DNA from: an uncultured Lachnospiraceae bacterium
Lineage (GTDB): Bacteria > Bacillota > Clostridia > Lachnospirales > Lachnospiraceae
Direction of reading: 5' to 3'
DNA: 48,093 nucleotides
NCBI GenBank assembly: GCA_947630695.1
Contig: CANRIM010000016.1
Location: 1-48,093 of the forward strand
A model generated the notes under the pieces. That model was not told the origin of the DNA, ran no database searches, and saw only the letters and a list, made by a program, of their open reading frames with translations. The translations under genes were made by a program, and so were the position numbers. This document shows, in pieces, positions 26,731-36,011 of the stretch (within the stretch, counting starts at the first letter, position 1; every line of letters starts with the position of its first letter).

Positions 26731-27783
26731 ATGGCAAAGAGTCAAAATTACAAAGAACAAAACGATCTGGAAAATATACAGAAAATGCGGAAAATCATCC
26801 GGGAACTTCCGGGATTTTGCAAATCCTATTTTCTTTCCATGGAAACCACGAAATCTACACGGACCCGGTTGTCCTATGCCTATGATTTGCGCGTCTTTTT
26901 TCATTTTATTAAAGAAAACAATCCGGTGTTTTCCGAAACGGAAATTTCCGCGTTTTCGTTGGATGTTTTGGACCAGCTGACGCCCATGGATATTGAAGAA
27001 TACCTTTCTTATCTGCAGTCTTATGAAAATAACGATATGCAGCGTGTCAACAAGGATTCCGGGATTTTACGTAAACTGGCCGCATTGCGGTCCATGTATA
27101 ATTATTTCTATAAAAAAGAAATGATTCATTCCAATCCGGCCATGCAGATTGAAAATCCGAAGCTTCACAGCAAAAACATTATCCGGCTTGATCCCGATGA
27201 GGTGGCGGAAATGCTGGATATTGTAGAATCCGGCGAAAAACTCACCGAAGCCCAGCTGCGTTCTCATAAAAAAACCAGGCTGCGTGACGTGGCAATCATT
27301 ACTCTTCTGTTGGGAACAGGCGTTCGAGTGTCGGAATGCGTCGGTCTGAATCTGGACGACGTGGATTTCAAAAACAATTCCATCAAAATCATTCGAAAAG
27401 GCGGCAATGAGGATATCGTCTATTTCGGCGATGAAGTGGCGGATGCGCTGATCGATTATCTCAACAACGACAGGAACCATCTGGAACCGGAACCCGGATC
27501 AGAAACGGCTTTGTTTATTTCCCTGAAGAATCAGCGGATCACCGTGCGCAGCGTGGAACGGCTGGTGAAAAAATACGCCCAGAACGTAACGACGCTGAAG
27601 AAAATCACGCCCCATAAGCTGCGCAGCACCTACGGCACCAATCTTTACCGGGAAACCGGCGACATATATCTTGTGGCGGATGTTTTGGGGCACAAAGACG
27701 TCAATACCACGAAAAAACATTATGCGGCGATACAGGAAGACCGCAAACGCTATGCAGCCAAGGCAGTGCATTTGCGGCAGTAA
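26731..27783 (+). CDS. Tyrosine recombinase, XerC/XerD-like
   Basis: A protein of 350 aa with an N-terminal SAM-like core-binding domain (about 20-130) and a catalytic domain. Catalytic residues are Arg in GTGVRVSECVGL, Lys in IRKGGNEDIV, His and Arg in PHKLRSTYG, His in LGHKDVNTT and the nucleophile Tyr in KKHYAAI. GAGGAGTT just upstream supports 26731 over the ATG at 26698. The housekeeping setting and length suggest a chromosome-dimer resolvase of Xer type rather than a phage integrase. I did not find a dif site. Confidence 0.85.
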   Translation: MAKSQNYKEQNDLENIQKMRKIIRELPGFCKSYFLSMETTKSTRTRLSYAYDLRVFFHFIKENNPVFSETEISAFSLDVLDQLTPMDIEEYLSYLQSYENNDMQRVNKDSGILRKLAALRSMYNYFYKKEMIHSNPAMQIENPKLHSKNIIRLDPDEVAEMLDIVESGEKLTEAQLRSHKKTRLRDVAIITLLLGTGVRVSECVGLNLDDVDFKNNSIKIIRKGGNEDIVYFGDEVADALIDYLNNDRNHLEPEPGSETALFISLKNQRITVRSVERLVKKYAQNVTTLKKITPHKLRSTYGTNLYRETGDIYLVADVLGHKDVNTTKKHYAAIQEDRKRYAAKAVHLRQ

Positions 27784-27803
27784 ATCCCATCATTTCATAA
27801 AAG

Positions 27804-27841
27804 AAAAATTCCGGCAGACATCTCTTCTGCCGGAATTTTTT
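27804..27841. terminator. Bidirectional terminator
   Basis: AAATTCCGGCAGA pairs with TCTGCCGGAATTT around a 7-nt loop, with A and T runs on the flanks. It lies between the convergent recombinase and cytidylate-kinase-like genes and includes the latter's stop region. Confidence 0.88.
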
Positions 27842-28457
27842 ATCTGTAATTCAATGCATTTTTGATCACCTGTACCGTGCCGTCGATACCGAATTTCGAA
27901 CTGTCGATACAAAGATCATAGCTTTTGGCGTTGCCCCATTTCTGGGATGTATAATAATTATAATAAGAACTGCGTTCCCGATCTTTTTTGACGATCAGGT
28001 CCATGGCCTTCTTTTCCGTCAAATTGTACTGTTCCATCAGACGTTTGACTTTAAAATCTTTGTTGGCGGTGATGAATACATTCAAAACGTGATCCTGCTG
28101 TGCCAGCACGTAGTCTGCGCAGCGTCCCACAAAAATGCAGGACCCCTGTTCCGCCAGCTTTTTGATGGTATTGTACTGTGCCAGAAAAACCTTCTGATCA
28201 ATAGGCATTTCTGCATAAGGGGATCCGCCGAAGCCCGCATTGTGGGGTTCCATGACCAGGGAATACAGAAAACTGGACCGTTTCTTCTCATCATGGTGTT
28301 CCAGAACTTCTTCACACAACCCGCTTTCCTTTGCCGTATGCTCCAGCAGTTTTCTGTCATAACATTCTATATTGAGTTCCCGGGCAAGCCGTTCCCCGAT
28401 TTCACGGCCGCCGCTGCCGACTTCACGACCAATGGTAATGATATGGTTTGACATCAT
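27840..28457 (-). CDS. Cytidylate kinase-like family protein
   Basis: A 205-aa P-loop protein. The N-terminus reads IITIGREVGSGGREIGERLA, the nucleotide-binding loop of the cytidylate-kinase-like group common in Clostridia. CIFVGRCADYVL and KKDRERSSYYNYYT are further conserved parts. It differs from true Cmk and its substrate is not established. AAAGGAGGAATCG precedes two adjacent ATG codons, either of which may be the start. It follows rluD by 12 nt. Confidence 0.85.
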   Translation of the reverse strand: MMSNHIITIGREVGSGGREIGERLARELNIECYDRKLLEHTAKESGLCEEVLEHHDEKKRSSFLYSLVMEPHNAGFGGSPYAEMPIDQKVFLAQYNTIKKLAEQGSCIFVGRCADYVLAQQDHVLNVFITANKDFKVKRLMEQYNLTEKKAMDLIVKKDRERSSYYNYYTSQKWGNAKSYDLCIDSSKFGIDGTVQVIKNALNYR

Positions 28458-28469
28458 CGATTCCTCCTT

Positions 28470-29384
28470 TTATAAATTGTGTTGCCGCAGATGCGACAGT
28501 GTCTCTTCAAAATATGCAGGCAGGGGAGCTGTAATGAAAAGATCCTCTCCTGTACGAAAATGCCGGAACCCTAAGGTATATGCATGCAGCGTCTGGCCCT
28601 CAAAATGCCGGTTTTTCGGGTTTTTTCCATATACCTCGTCACCCAATACAGGGTGATGGATCGACGCCATATGCACGCGAATCTGATGGGTTCTGCCGGT
28701 TTCCAGATGGCACTCAATATAAGTAAAATTCTGAAAGCGTTCCAGCACATGATAATGCGTCACCGCCGGTTTCGCGTTGCGCACATGCACCGCCATCTTT
28801 TTCCGGTCGGTCAGATGTCTTCCGATGGGTGCCTCAATGGTTCCGTCGTCCTCCGGAATGACCCCGTACACAATGGCGCGGTAGCTTCGCTTGATCGCAT
28901 GCTCTGCCAAAAGCTGCGCCATATACTGATGAGCCTGATCGTTTTTGCAGACCACCAGTACACCGGTGGTGTCTCTGTCGATCCGGTGGACGATGCCGGG
29001 TCGCAAAACCCCGTTGATGCCGGACAACTGTTCGCCTGCATGATACAGCAGCGCGTTCACCAGTGTATCATCATAATGACCGGGGGCCGGGTGGACCACC
29101 ATGCCCTTTGGTTTATTCACAAAAATAAAATCATCGTCTTCGTAAAGAATGTCAATGGCGATATCCTTTGGCACAACGGTATCCAGCGGCTGTGGTTCGG
29201 AAATTTCCACCGTAATTTCATCCCCGGGTTTTAACAGATAATTGGCTTTTACGGCCGCGCCGTTTACAAGAATATGGCCGTTTTTGATTTCCTTTTGAAT
29301 CAGGCTTCTGGAATAATCCGGACAGGTGTTTTTGAGATACTGGTCGATCCGGCTGCTTTCTTCCAATTCAAATCTGATCTTCAT
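28470..29384 (-). CDS. RluA/RluD-family 23S rRNA pseudouridine synthase
   Basis: A protein of 304 aa. An N-terminal S4 RNA-binding domain (RIDQYLKNTCPDYSRSLIQK) is followed by the catalytic HRIDRDTTGVLV with its essential Asp, and by GRTHQIRVHMASIHHPVLGD. It converts uridines to pseudouridine in 23S rRNA. AGGAGG touches the ATG at 29393 but is correctly spaced for 29384. It overlaps lspA by 17 nt, the ylyB-lspA pair of Bacillus. Confidence 0.92.
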   Translation of the reverse strand: MKIRFELEESSRIDQYLKNTCPDYSRSLIQKEIKNGHILVNGAAVKANYLLKPGDEITVEISEPQPLDTVVPKDIAIDILYEDDDFIFVNKPKGMVVHPAPGHYDDTLVNALLYHAGEQLSGINGVLRPGIVHRIDRDTTGVLVVCKNDQAHQYMAQLLAEHAIKRSYRAIVYGVIPEDDGTIEAPIGRHLTDRKKMAVHVRNAKPAVTHYHVLERFQNFTYIECHLETGRTHQIRVHMASIHHPVLGDEVYGKNPKNRHFEGQTLHAYTLGFRHFRTGEDLFITAPLPAYFEETLSHLRQHNL

Positions 29385-29919
29385 GCGGCGCATCCTCCTG
29401 CGCTGTATTCACAGATGACTTGCGGGTAAACATAGCGTTCCACTCTTCTGTTTTATAATGGAACAAAGACAGAGCAGCAAATATAACCACCGAAAAACTT
29501 ACATACATATCAGCCACATTAAAAACAGGAAAATCAATCAGTTCAATATAGATAAAATCTATTACATATCCCAGCCGCAGCCGGTCCGAAAGATTGCCCA
29601 AAGCGCCGGAAATCACCAGCGTCACCAGCAGGAAAACCGGCAAAAAGCGCTTATCTTTCGGCAAATGTATGAAAAAATAAACAAGCAGTCCCAAGATAAC
29701 GACGTTGACCGCAAGTATCACGTACAGACGGTTCTGGAGCATTCCGAAACCCACGCCTCTGTTTTCCAGATAAGTCAGCTTTAAAACCCCCGGAATCAGA
29801 CGGACAGACTTTAATGTCAGTTTTTCAGACGCCAAATGCTTTGTAAACTGATCAAACAAAAACGACAGAATCAAAAGCAGCGGACAGAAAACATATATTT
29901 TTTTCGCAAATGCGGACAT
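29368..29919 (-). CDS. lspA: Lipoprotein signal peptidase II
   Basis: A 183-aa membrane protein with four hydrophobic segments. The two catalytic Asp lie in GALGNLSDRLRLGYVIDFI and FNVADMYVSF, and DQFTKHLA near the start is the conserved Lsp region. It cuts the signal peptide from prolipoproteins such as the one encoded at 4089. It is about 25 residues longer at the C-terminus than usual, with a charged tail. It forms a unit with rluD. Confidence 0.93.
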   Translation of the reverse strand: MSAFAKKIYVFCPLLLILSFLFDQFTKHLASEKLTLKSVRLIPGVLKLTYLENRGVGFGMLQNRLYVILAVNVVILGLLVYFFIHLPKDKRFLPVFLLVTLVISGALGNLSDRLRLGYVIDFIYIELIDFPVFNVADMYVSFSVVIFAALSLFHYKTEEWNAMFTRKSSVNTAQEDAPHEDQI

Positions 29920-29938
29920 GAACTTCCTTTCCTTGTTT

Positions 29939-29973
29939 CAAAAAAAGGGAGCGTACTCAGCCGGCTCCCTTTT
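29939..29973 (-). terminator. Terminator after sepF
   Basis: Read on the minus strand, AAAAGGGAGC (29973-29964) pairs with GCTCCCTTTT (29952-29943), followed by more T. It separates sepF from lspA. Confidence 0.85.
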
Positions 29974-29986
29974 ACGCAGTTTTTTA

Positions 29987-30520
29987 TCAAAGATTATCTC
30001 TTAATGTATTGACATTGATCTTCCCGTTTAAAATATCCTGGAAATCACCGAATATATCGACATTCTGCGGCGTAATGATAAAAATGTAATTGGAAATCTT
30101 CTGCAGATTTCCGCTTAATGCAAAGCAGGAACCGCTGCTGAAGTCAATAATCCGCTGCGCCACATCCAAATCCAGACCTTCCAGATTTAAAATGACAGCC
30201 GTTCCGTTCAGCAGAGCTTCGGTCACTTCCCGGGAATCCTCCACGGACGTCGGTTTCTTGACACAGACTTCCATGCTGTTTGCCGGTCTTTTCTGCGTGC
30301 GGCCGCCAATGGGCGTCACCTTGGTCGCAGGTTTTACAGTGCTGGCTCTGTTTGCAGAAGTCCTCTCTTCAGCATCGACGGATCTTGGACTGGATTTCTG
30401 TGTGGATTTTGCAGGTGCGCTGCTTCGGTTGTCCTCAAAATCATCATAAATATCATCATCGTAATACTCTTCGTCCTCAGCAAGTCCGATCTTATCTAAA
30501 AAGTTGTCTAAAAATCCCAT
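29987..30520 (-). CDS. sepF: Cell division protein SepF
   Basis: A protein of 177 aa. The N-terminal membrane-targeting helix (GFLDNFLDKIGLAEDEEYY) leads to a disordered linker (about 30-85), then the conserved domain VTEALLNGTAVILNLEGLDLDVAQRIIDFSSG. SepF binds the FtsZ tail and bends polymers at the septum. AAAGGAG lies before the start. It follows yggS as in Bacillus (ylmE-ylmF). Confidence 0.94.
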   Translation of the reverse strand: MGFLDNFLDKIGLAEDEEYYDDDIYDDFEDNRSSAPAKSTQKSSPRSVDAEERTSANRASTVKPATKVTPIGGRTQKRPANSMEVCVKKPTSVEDSREVTEALLNGTAVILNLEGLDLDVAQRIIDFSSGSCFALSGNLQKISNYIFIITPQNVDIFGDFQDILNGKINVNTLRDNL

Positions 30521-30541
30521 TGGTAAGTCTCCTTTGATCGT

Positions 30542-31234
30542 TTAAGTATAATTTCTGATACCGAATATGGAGGAACCGATCCTGACATGCGTCGCTCCCT
30601 CGTCAATGGCAATTTCATAGTCATGCGACATACCCATTGAAAGATAATTCATAGCCACATTATCTAACTTTTGGCTCTTTATGTCAAGAAATAGTTCTCT
30701 TAAATCCGAAAATACTAAACGAATCTGCGCCGTATCTTCTGTAAACGGCGCCACCGTCATCAAGCCTTCTACATGAATGGAAGGAAATGACGCAGCCGCC
30801 TGCAAAATCGACGGCAGATCCTCTTTTGAGAGGCCGTACTTTGTGTCTTCGCCGCTGATATTGACTTCCAGCAGAATAGGAATCACGCGGGAAAGCTTTG
30901 CCGCTTCTTTATCAATCTCCGCACAAAGCCGAATGGAATCCACCGAATGAATCATCGAAACAAAGGGGACGATCTGCCGAACCTTGTTTCGCTGCAGATG
31001 CCCGATCATATGCCAGCGGATATCTTCCGGCAGCTGCGCATGCTTTTCCAGCATTTCCTGCACTTTGTTTTCCCCGAAATCCCGCACGCCGCAGTCATAG
31101 GCTTCCCGCACTTCAGGCGCTGTATGGGTTTTGCTGACCGCAACCAGGCAGATATCCTCCGCTGCTCTGTTGTTTTGCATTGCCCGGTTTTCGATGGACT
31201 TTCGGATTTGCATTATATTTTCATAAACGGACAT
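30542..31234 (-). CDS. PLP homeostasis protein YggS/YlmE
   Basis: A 230-aa fold-III PLP protein without known catalysis. The PLP lysine lies in LVAVSKTHTAPEV, and DFGENKVQEML, WHMIGHLQRNKV and MGMSHDYEIAI are family motifs. It buffers free pyridoxal phosphate. TAGGAGAG lies upstream. It stands between the HlyD-like gene and sepF and is likely cotranscribed with them. Confidence 0.93.
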   Translation of the reverse strand: MSVYENIMQIRKSIENRAMQNNRAAEDICLVAVSKTHTAPEVREAYDCGVRDFGENKVQEMLEKHAQLPEDIRWHMIGHLQRNKVRQIVPFVSMIHSVDSIRLCAEIDKEAAKLSRVIPILLEVNISGEDTKYGLSKEDLPSILQAAASFPSIHVEGLMTVAPFTEDTAQIRLVFSDLRELFLDIKSQKLDNVAMNYLSMGMSHDYEIAIDEGATHVRIGSSIFGIRNYT

Positions 31235-31243
31235 GGTTCTCTC

Positions 31244-32614
31244 CTACTGCTGATATACGATTTCTTCATCTTCTACAAGATCGCCGTTTAAAACAATGTG
31301 ATCGTATTCGATGAGGCCATAGCGGTCATTGGGACTGATAATAGAAAAATCGTCATTTTTCGTTAAAATCGTCACTTCATTAAATCTGGCATATCCACGG
31401 TTGATATTATAGACGCCGTTCACCGGCACCGTGTCGGAAACCGTATACAGATTTCCGGTTTCCGCCTGAATAATATTTGTGCCCTCTTCCAGATCGTTTA
31501 CGCTGATCATATAATATTCATCTGTTTCATCGTAAACCTCCAGATACTGGGAACGGATCAGTATTTCTCCTTTATCATTCTTCGTGTGCATATTGACGCG
31601 GATTCCCTCTCCGTCCGGTTGTGCGTAATCTTTCGGAATACTGTAAAAGTTTTTAACCACAATAGAACTGTTGGGCACTTTTAAGCCCTTTTCCGAACTG
31701 AAAATTACTTCGATGTCCGCAAATCTGGCGTCTGCATAACGTACCAGCGAATTGGTAAAGGAAAGTACCGCGTACTTTTCCTCGTCAATTTCCAGAAACT
31801 GCGAGACCTGTCCCCAGACAGTCTGTCCGTCTTTTAAAAATTTTACCTCAACATAGTCGTCTTCTATATATTTATCATACTGATACTCTTCCAGTTTGAA
31901 TACGATCTGCCACTCTTCTGCCGTAATCAGTTTATAGGCAGGGTCTGATGCGGCGGCGTCCCGTTCATTGCCCAGGGTCTGGGCCTGATACTTCGTCTGA
32001 TCCAGCATGTCCGGAGAAAAAGTATCCGGCGTTACACCTTCATAGCCATCGGAAAAATAAAAAATATAGCCGGGTTCCTGCACTCTGATGACCTGAAGAG
32101 ATGGATCCGTATTTCCGGAACTGATCATCGAATCGCTCAGCGCATCCAGAAGAATCGAGGAAGCGGAGGATTTCAGCTGATAGACATCCGAAAAACGAAG
32201 GGGGTCGTATTTATTTTCAAACAATTCCAGCTCGTTGTAAATCGTATTTCTCTTGCTTTCATCGAGAATTTCACTTCCTTCACTCTGCTGGATGATCTGA
32301 CTGATATTTCTGGTTTTGTCCAGACAATAAATCGGCGTATTGGCGCTGACCTTTGCGCCGGAACGGGCCAGATAATAAATCATACCGGCGTCGGGAACGG
32401 TTTCGACCCGGTCGCTGCACAGAATCATCGCGGTAAAGCGGTCGGATTCCACCATTTCACCCGGCGTCACCTCATAATAAGAAATCCGGTCTTTCGACAT
32501 GTAAATCAGATTCCATGCGACAATATAAACAAAGACGCATAAAAATATAATCATGCCCAGATCCGGCTTGAATTTTCTTTTTTTACGGACGTTTGTTTCA
32601 GAATTTCCCGGCAT
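31244..32614 (-). CDS. HlyD-like membrane-anchored protein
   Basis: A protein of 456 aa with a short basic cytoplasmic start, one membrane segment (GMIIFLCVFVYIVAWNLIYM, about 20-40) and a large outer part. The outer part has lipoyl or barrel-sandwich-like halves (GMIYYLARSGAKVSANTPIY and, late, ETGNLYTVSDTVPVNGVYNINRGYARF), as in HlyD efflux adaptors. No transporter lies nearby. Position between NUDIX and yggS-sepF is shared by other Clostridia and suggests an envelope or division role, which is inference. AGGGAG upstream of 32614 supports that start over 32650, which lies in a terminator. Confidence 0.75.
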   Translation of the reverse strand: MPGNSETNVRKKRKFKPDLGMIIFLCVFVYIVAWNLIYMSKDRISYYEVTPGEMVESDRFTAMILCSDRVETVPDAGMIYYLARSGAKVSANTPIYCLDKTRNISQIIQQSEGSEILDESKRNTIYNELELFENKYDPLRFSDVYQLKSSASSILLDALSDSMISSGNTDPSLQVIRVQEPGYIFYFSDGYEGVTPDTFSPDMLDQTKYQAQTLGNERDAAASDPAYKLITAEEWQIVFKLEEYQYDKYIEDDYVEVKFLKDGQTVWGQVSQFLEIDEEKYAVLSFTNSLVRYADARFADIEVIFSSEKGLKVPNSSIVVKNFYSIPKDYAQPDGEGIRVNMHTKNDKGEILIRSQYLEVYDETDEYYMISVNDLEEGTNIIQAETGNLYTVSDTVPVNGVYNINRGYARFNEVTILTKNDDFSIISPNDRYGLIEYDHIVLNGDLVEDEEIVYQQ

Positions 32615-32636
32615 CTTACGCTCCCTGAAAATACCA

Positions 32637-32664
32637 AAAATGCTGCACAACCATGCAGCATTTT
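32637..32664 (-). terminator. Terminator after the NUDIX gene
   Basis: AAAATGCTGCA pairs perfectly with TGCAGCATTTT around a 6-nt loop, with a T-run on the minus-strand transcript. It lies only 22 nt before the start of the HlyD-like gene. Confidence 0.82.
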
Positions 32665-32668
32665 CGAC

Positions 32669-33121
32669 TTAAAAATATTTGTGACTGCCCCATAAATTTG
32701 CTTTTTTTAATTCCAGATATTCCTGATACGCTTTTTCCAGAATCTGTTTTTCATTTGGATATTTCAACAAATGATAGGCTTCATGATATTTGTAATATCC
32801 TGAATCCACAAAATATTCTTCGCGCTGTGGTTTGCTGTTGTAGCTGTCCGCTTTCATCAGGAACCAGTGCACATCTTTTGTAACGATATCCTCAGGTACC
32901 GAAAAGGTATACTGACTTTTTCCGATGTACTTGATCAGTGCCGCCCGGACGCCTGATTCCTCACGCACTTCCCGTAAAGCCGTGTCTGACAATTCTTCGC
33001 CTTTTTCAACAGTTCCCTTGGGCAAAACCCAGCCTTCGTACTTGTTTCGCAGATTTTTATACAAAAGCAATATTTTGCCCCGAAAAATGACCACACCGCC
33101 ACAGCTCGTTGCCTCTATCAT
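32669..33121 (-). CDS. NUDIX hydrolase
   Basis: A 150-aa protein with a complete Nudix box, GTVEKGEELSDTALREVREESGV, in the usual G-x5-E-x7-REVxEESG form. The C-terminus resembles diadenosine-polyphosphate-type Nudix enzymes (WFLMKAD). The exact nucleotide substrate is not predictable. ATG 33121, with GGAGGG 7 nt upstream, is preferred to the TTG at 33127. It follows the PBP gene and has its own terminator. Confidence 0.88.
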   Translation of the reverse strand: MIEATSCGGVVIFRGKILLLYKNLRNKYEGWVLPKGTVEKGEELSDTALREVREESGVRAALIKYIGKSQYTFSVPEDIVTKDVHWFLMKADSYNSKPQREEYFVDSGYYKYHEAYHLLKYPNEKQILEKAYQEYLELKKANLWGSHKYF

Positions 33122-33195
33122 TGCCAAGCCCTCCGTCTGGTGTGAAAAATATATACTTAATGCAAGTATAGCGCATCCGGGGAATTAATGCAATA

Positions 33196-34704
33196 TCAGT
33201 TATAATAATCGTTCAAGATTTTTCCTGTAATGGGAACCGCATGTTCCGCGCCGCTGCCTGCGCCCTCCACCAGCACACAGATGGCAATTTCCGGATTCTC
33301 GGCAGGCGCATAACCCACAAACCAGGAATGGGAATCTCCCTGTGTGCCAAATTCCGCAGAACCTGTTTTTCCGGCAGCAGTATAATTACCTCTGGACAGG
33401 GATGTGGCAGTTCCGCTGAGAACCACCTCTTTCATCAAATCATGCATCACGGATACTTCTTCATCCGTCATCACTTTTCCGTAGCTTTTGGTAAAGGTTT
33501 TGGAAATGGTAACGCCTTTAAACGTTTCTACGTGATCTATAAAATAGGGCTTCATCAGTTTTCCATCATTTGCGATGGCCGCGGCCGTCATGGCCATCTG
33601 CACGGGTGTAACAAGGGTTTTCCCCTGACCGATGACTGTCTGCATCAGTTCATAACTGTCCGTGTCCTCTGTCAGAAGAAAACGGCTGGTGGAGGTTGGC
33701 AGCAAAAGATCCAATTTCCGGTTAAAATGAAAACTTTCACAGATATCAATCAGGTCGGAGCGCTTGATTGAAAGTCCGATATTCACAAAGGAACTGTTGC
33801 AGGATTTCGCAAAAGACTGTTTTAAGTCCAGCTGACCATGCCGGTTGGAATTGTAGCACCGGATGACGTTGCCGTCATGTTCTATGGAACCGGAGCAGTC
33901 ATAGGAATATCCGTCCGTCTGACAGTTGTTTTCCCGCAAATAGGTCAGAGCGGAAAAAATCTTAAAAGTAGACCCCGGCGGATATACCCCCTGGGTCGCC
34001 CGGTTTAACAGGAGGCTTTCCACCGCATCGTCATCCGAGGTATAGTAGTCCCAGTTCGCAAGGATCTCATTGGGATCATAATCCGGCTGAGAGACCATGG
34101 CAAGGACAGCACCGGTTTTCACATCCAGGATCACAACGGCGCCGCGGTTGCTGCCCAGAGCGTTATATGCGCTTTCCTGCAGATCCGTGCGAAGCGTCAC
34201 ATACACATTGTCGCCCGTCAGCTTTTCATTTTTCAACACCGTGGAAGCCCGGTACAGCGCATTTGCATGGCAGGAAAGCAGTTTGGAATGGCAGGCGCCT
34301 TCAATTCCGGAACCGCCGTTTGCACTGTAACCGACTACATGGGCAAACATCCGTCCGTAAGGATAGACCCGCACCTCTTCCGCGCCTTCGGTATCCGTAT
34401 AGGCAAGGCGCTGGCCGTCCGCACTATAAATGCTCCCGCGGATATATTTTTCTGACAAAAGATCCAGGCGTCTCCGGTTATAGGAACTGTTTTCAAACCG
34501 GGTGCTTTCCACTGCCTGGAAATACACCAGATAGGCAATCAGCCCGATAAATACCGCCAGAAAAAAGAAGGAAATCCACCGTATGGAACGGTTTTTCCGC
34601 TTCATGATCTTCGGATCATCGGCTTTGGGCAGGATCTTGCTGTCATCGTAATAATCATCCTGGCTGTCGGCGTACATATTCATCAGATCTATTTCTTTTT
34701 TCAT
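33196..34704 (-). CDS. Penicillin-binding transpeptidase (class B-like)
   Basis: A protein of 502 aa. One membrane segment (ISFFFLAVFIGLIAYLVYFQAV, about 45-66) precedes a dimerisation part and the transpeptidase domain. The acyl-enzyme Ser lies in PPGSTFKIF, the second motif is SCNSSF and the third is GKTGSAEFG. It cross-links peptidoglycan outside the membrane. It is directly downstream of an FtsW/RodA glycosyltransferase (4 nt apart), its functional partner. AGGAGATGAGCCG precedes the start. It is shorter than PBP2 with PASTA domains. Confidence 0.92.
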   Translation of the reverse strand: MKKEIDLMNMYADSQDDYYDDSKILPKADDPKIMKRKNRSIRWISFFFLAVFIGLIAYLVYFQAVESTRFENSSYNRRRLDLLSEKYIRGSIYSADGQRLAYTDTEGAEEVRVYPYGRMFAHVVGYSANGGSGIEGACHSKLLSCHANALYRASTVLKNEKLTGDNVYVTLRTDLQESAYNALGSNRGAVVILDVKTGAVLAMVSQPDYDPNEILANWDYYTSDDDAVESLLLNRATQGVYPPGSTFKIFSALTYLRENNCQTDGYSYDCSGSIEHDGNVIRCYNSNRHGQLDLKQSFAKSCNSSFVNIGLSIKRSDLIDICESFHFNRKLDLLLPTSTSRFLLTEDTDSYELMQTVIGQGKTLVTPVQMAMTAAAIANDGKLMKPYFIDHVETFKGVTISKTFTKSYGKVMTDEEVSVMHDLMKEVVLSGTATSLSRGNYTAAGKTGSAEFGTQGDSHSWFVGYAPAENPEIAICVLVEGAGSGAEHAVPITGKILNDYYN

Positions 34705-34708
34705 CGGC

Positions 34709-36010
34709 TCATCTCCTGTCTTTCAGTATGAACAGTCCCTGCAGCATGGCAAACATCAGTACAATTTCCATGGCGCTGCTTCCGCCGTAACTGATCAGCG
34801 GTAAGGTAATGCCGGTCAGCGGGATAAACTTCACGGAACCGCCAATATTCAGCAGCGCCTGCAAAATAAATTCTACGCCGAAACCAATAGCAATCAGACG
34901 ATAAAAGGGGTCCGCAAGCTGTTTCGCGGTATCCGAAATCTGCAAAAAACAGGAAAGATACAGCAGTATCAGGCAAAGGCCGAACAAAAGGCCCAGTTCT
35001 TCACAGATGGCCGCAAACACCAGATCCGAAATTACCACCGGAATGGTATTTGGGATGCCCTGACACAGACCGATGCCGAATAAACCGCCGGTACTGATTG
35101 CAAAGAGGGACTGGGAAATCTGGCTGGTGTCGCTGCGGATCAGGGAAAAAGGCGTCATCCAGGTGTTGACTCTGGTCCGGACATGGGAAAACAGATGGTA
35201 GGCAATGAAAGATGCCAGACAGAACCCGCCGCCACCCATAAAAATGTAACGGGATTTTTTTGTGGCCACATAAAGCATTACCAGGTAGGTAACAAAAAAG
35301 ATCAATGCGCCGCCCAAATCTCTGGAAAGCACCAGCAGCAGCACAAAGGCGGCGGAAACCACGGAAACCGCCAGCAGCTGTTTCAATGTGGGATATTCAT
35401 ACAGGAATCCGGCGACAAAAAACACAAACAGGAGTTTGACGATCTCCGTCGGAGAAAAAGTAGATCCGGAGATATCCAGATTGATTTTTGCGCCGTAGGT
35501 AGTGTGTCCCAAAACCAGCACCGCAGAAAGCAGTCCCAGGCCGGTAATGGCATACAGCCAGGTAAATTTCCGTAAGAATCTGCCTTTTTTCATAATGGCC
35601 GGAATGAAGAAGGCTGCTACGGAAGTGACAAAGATCACCGCAAACTGTTTGAACAGCTTATCGGGATTCAAGCGCATGATACAGATAAAACCGATGGCAA
35701 CAAACATACAGAAATGATTGATCAGCCGCGCATTGGAGCCCGGATAAAACAGCTTGTAAAATTTCATATATGCCAGAAGATACATGACTTCAAAGGGGTA
35801 AAAAACCAGTATGCTGATATCCTTCAGATTAAGATATAAAACCAGATAGGCAATCAGATGCACGGCAAATAAAAGAATCCGCTGTTTTGTAATGGTACGG
35901 GCGCTTCTTTGTTCATCTGTAATTTTCAGGCCAACAAAGGAATATGCCGTATACAAAACAAACAGAATCAGAATTAAATATTTTGAGATGTCTGTCAGAA
36001 GTCTAACCAT
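34709..36010 (-). CDS. FtsW/RodA/SpoVE-family peptidoglycan glycosyltransferase
   Basis: A 433-aa SEDS protein with about eleven membrane segments. Typical parts are FSPTEIVKLLFVFFVAGFL, LSRDLGGALIFFVTYLVMLY and, near the C-terminus, PLTGITLPLISYGGSSAM. It polymerises lipid II outside the membrane together with a class B PBP, here the next gene. It starts 1 nt after the U32 peptidase stop. Whether it serves elongation, septation or spore cortex is not clear. Confidence 0.92.
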   Translation of the reverse strand: MVRLLTDISKYLILILFVLYTAYSFVGLKITDEQRSARTITKQRILLFAVHLIAYLVLYLNLKDISILVFYPFEVMYLLAYMKFYKLFYPGSNARLINHFCMFVAIGFICIMRLNPDKLFKQFAVIFVTSVAAFFIPAIMKKGRFLRKFTWLYAITGLGLLSAVLVLGHTTYGAKINLDISGSTFSPTEIVKLLFVFFVAGFLYEYPTLKQLLAVSVVSAAFVLLLVLSRDLGGALIFFVTYLVMLYVATKKSRYIFMGGGGFCLASFIAYHLFSHVRTRVNTWMTPFSLIRSDTSQISQSLFAISTGGLFGIGLCQGIPNTIPVVISDLVFAAICEELGLLFGLCLILLYLSCFLQISDTAKQLADPFYRLIAIGFGVEFILQALLNIGGSVKFIPLTGITLPLISYGGSSAMEIVLMFAMLQGLFILKDRR

Positions 36011-36011
36011 C

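Noticed and set aside
26731-27783. Treating the tyrosine recombinase as the integrase of the prophage
   Set aside because: It is about 17 kb from the prophage end, among housekeeping genes with its own promoter, and fits a Xer-type resolvase.
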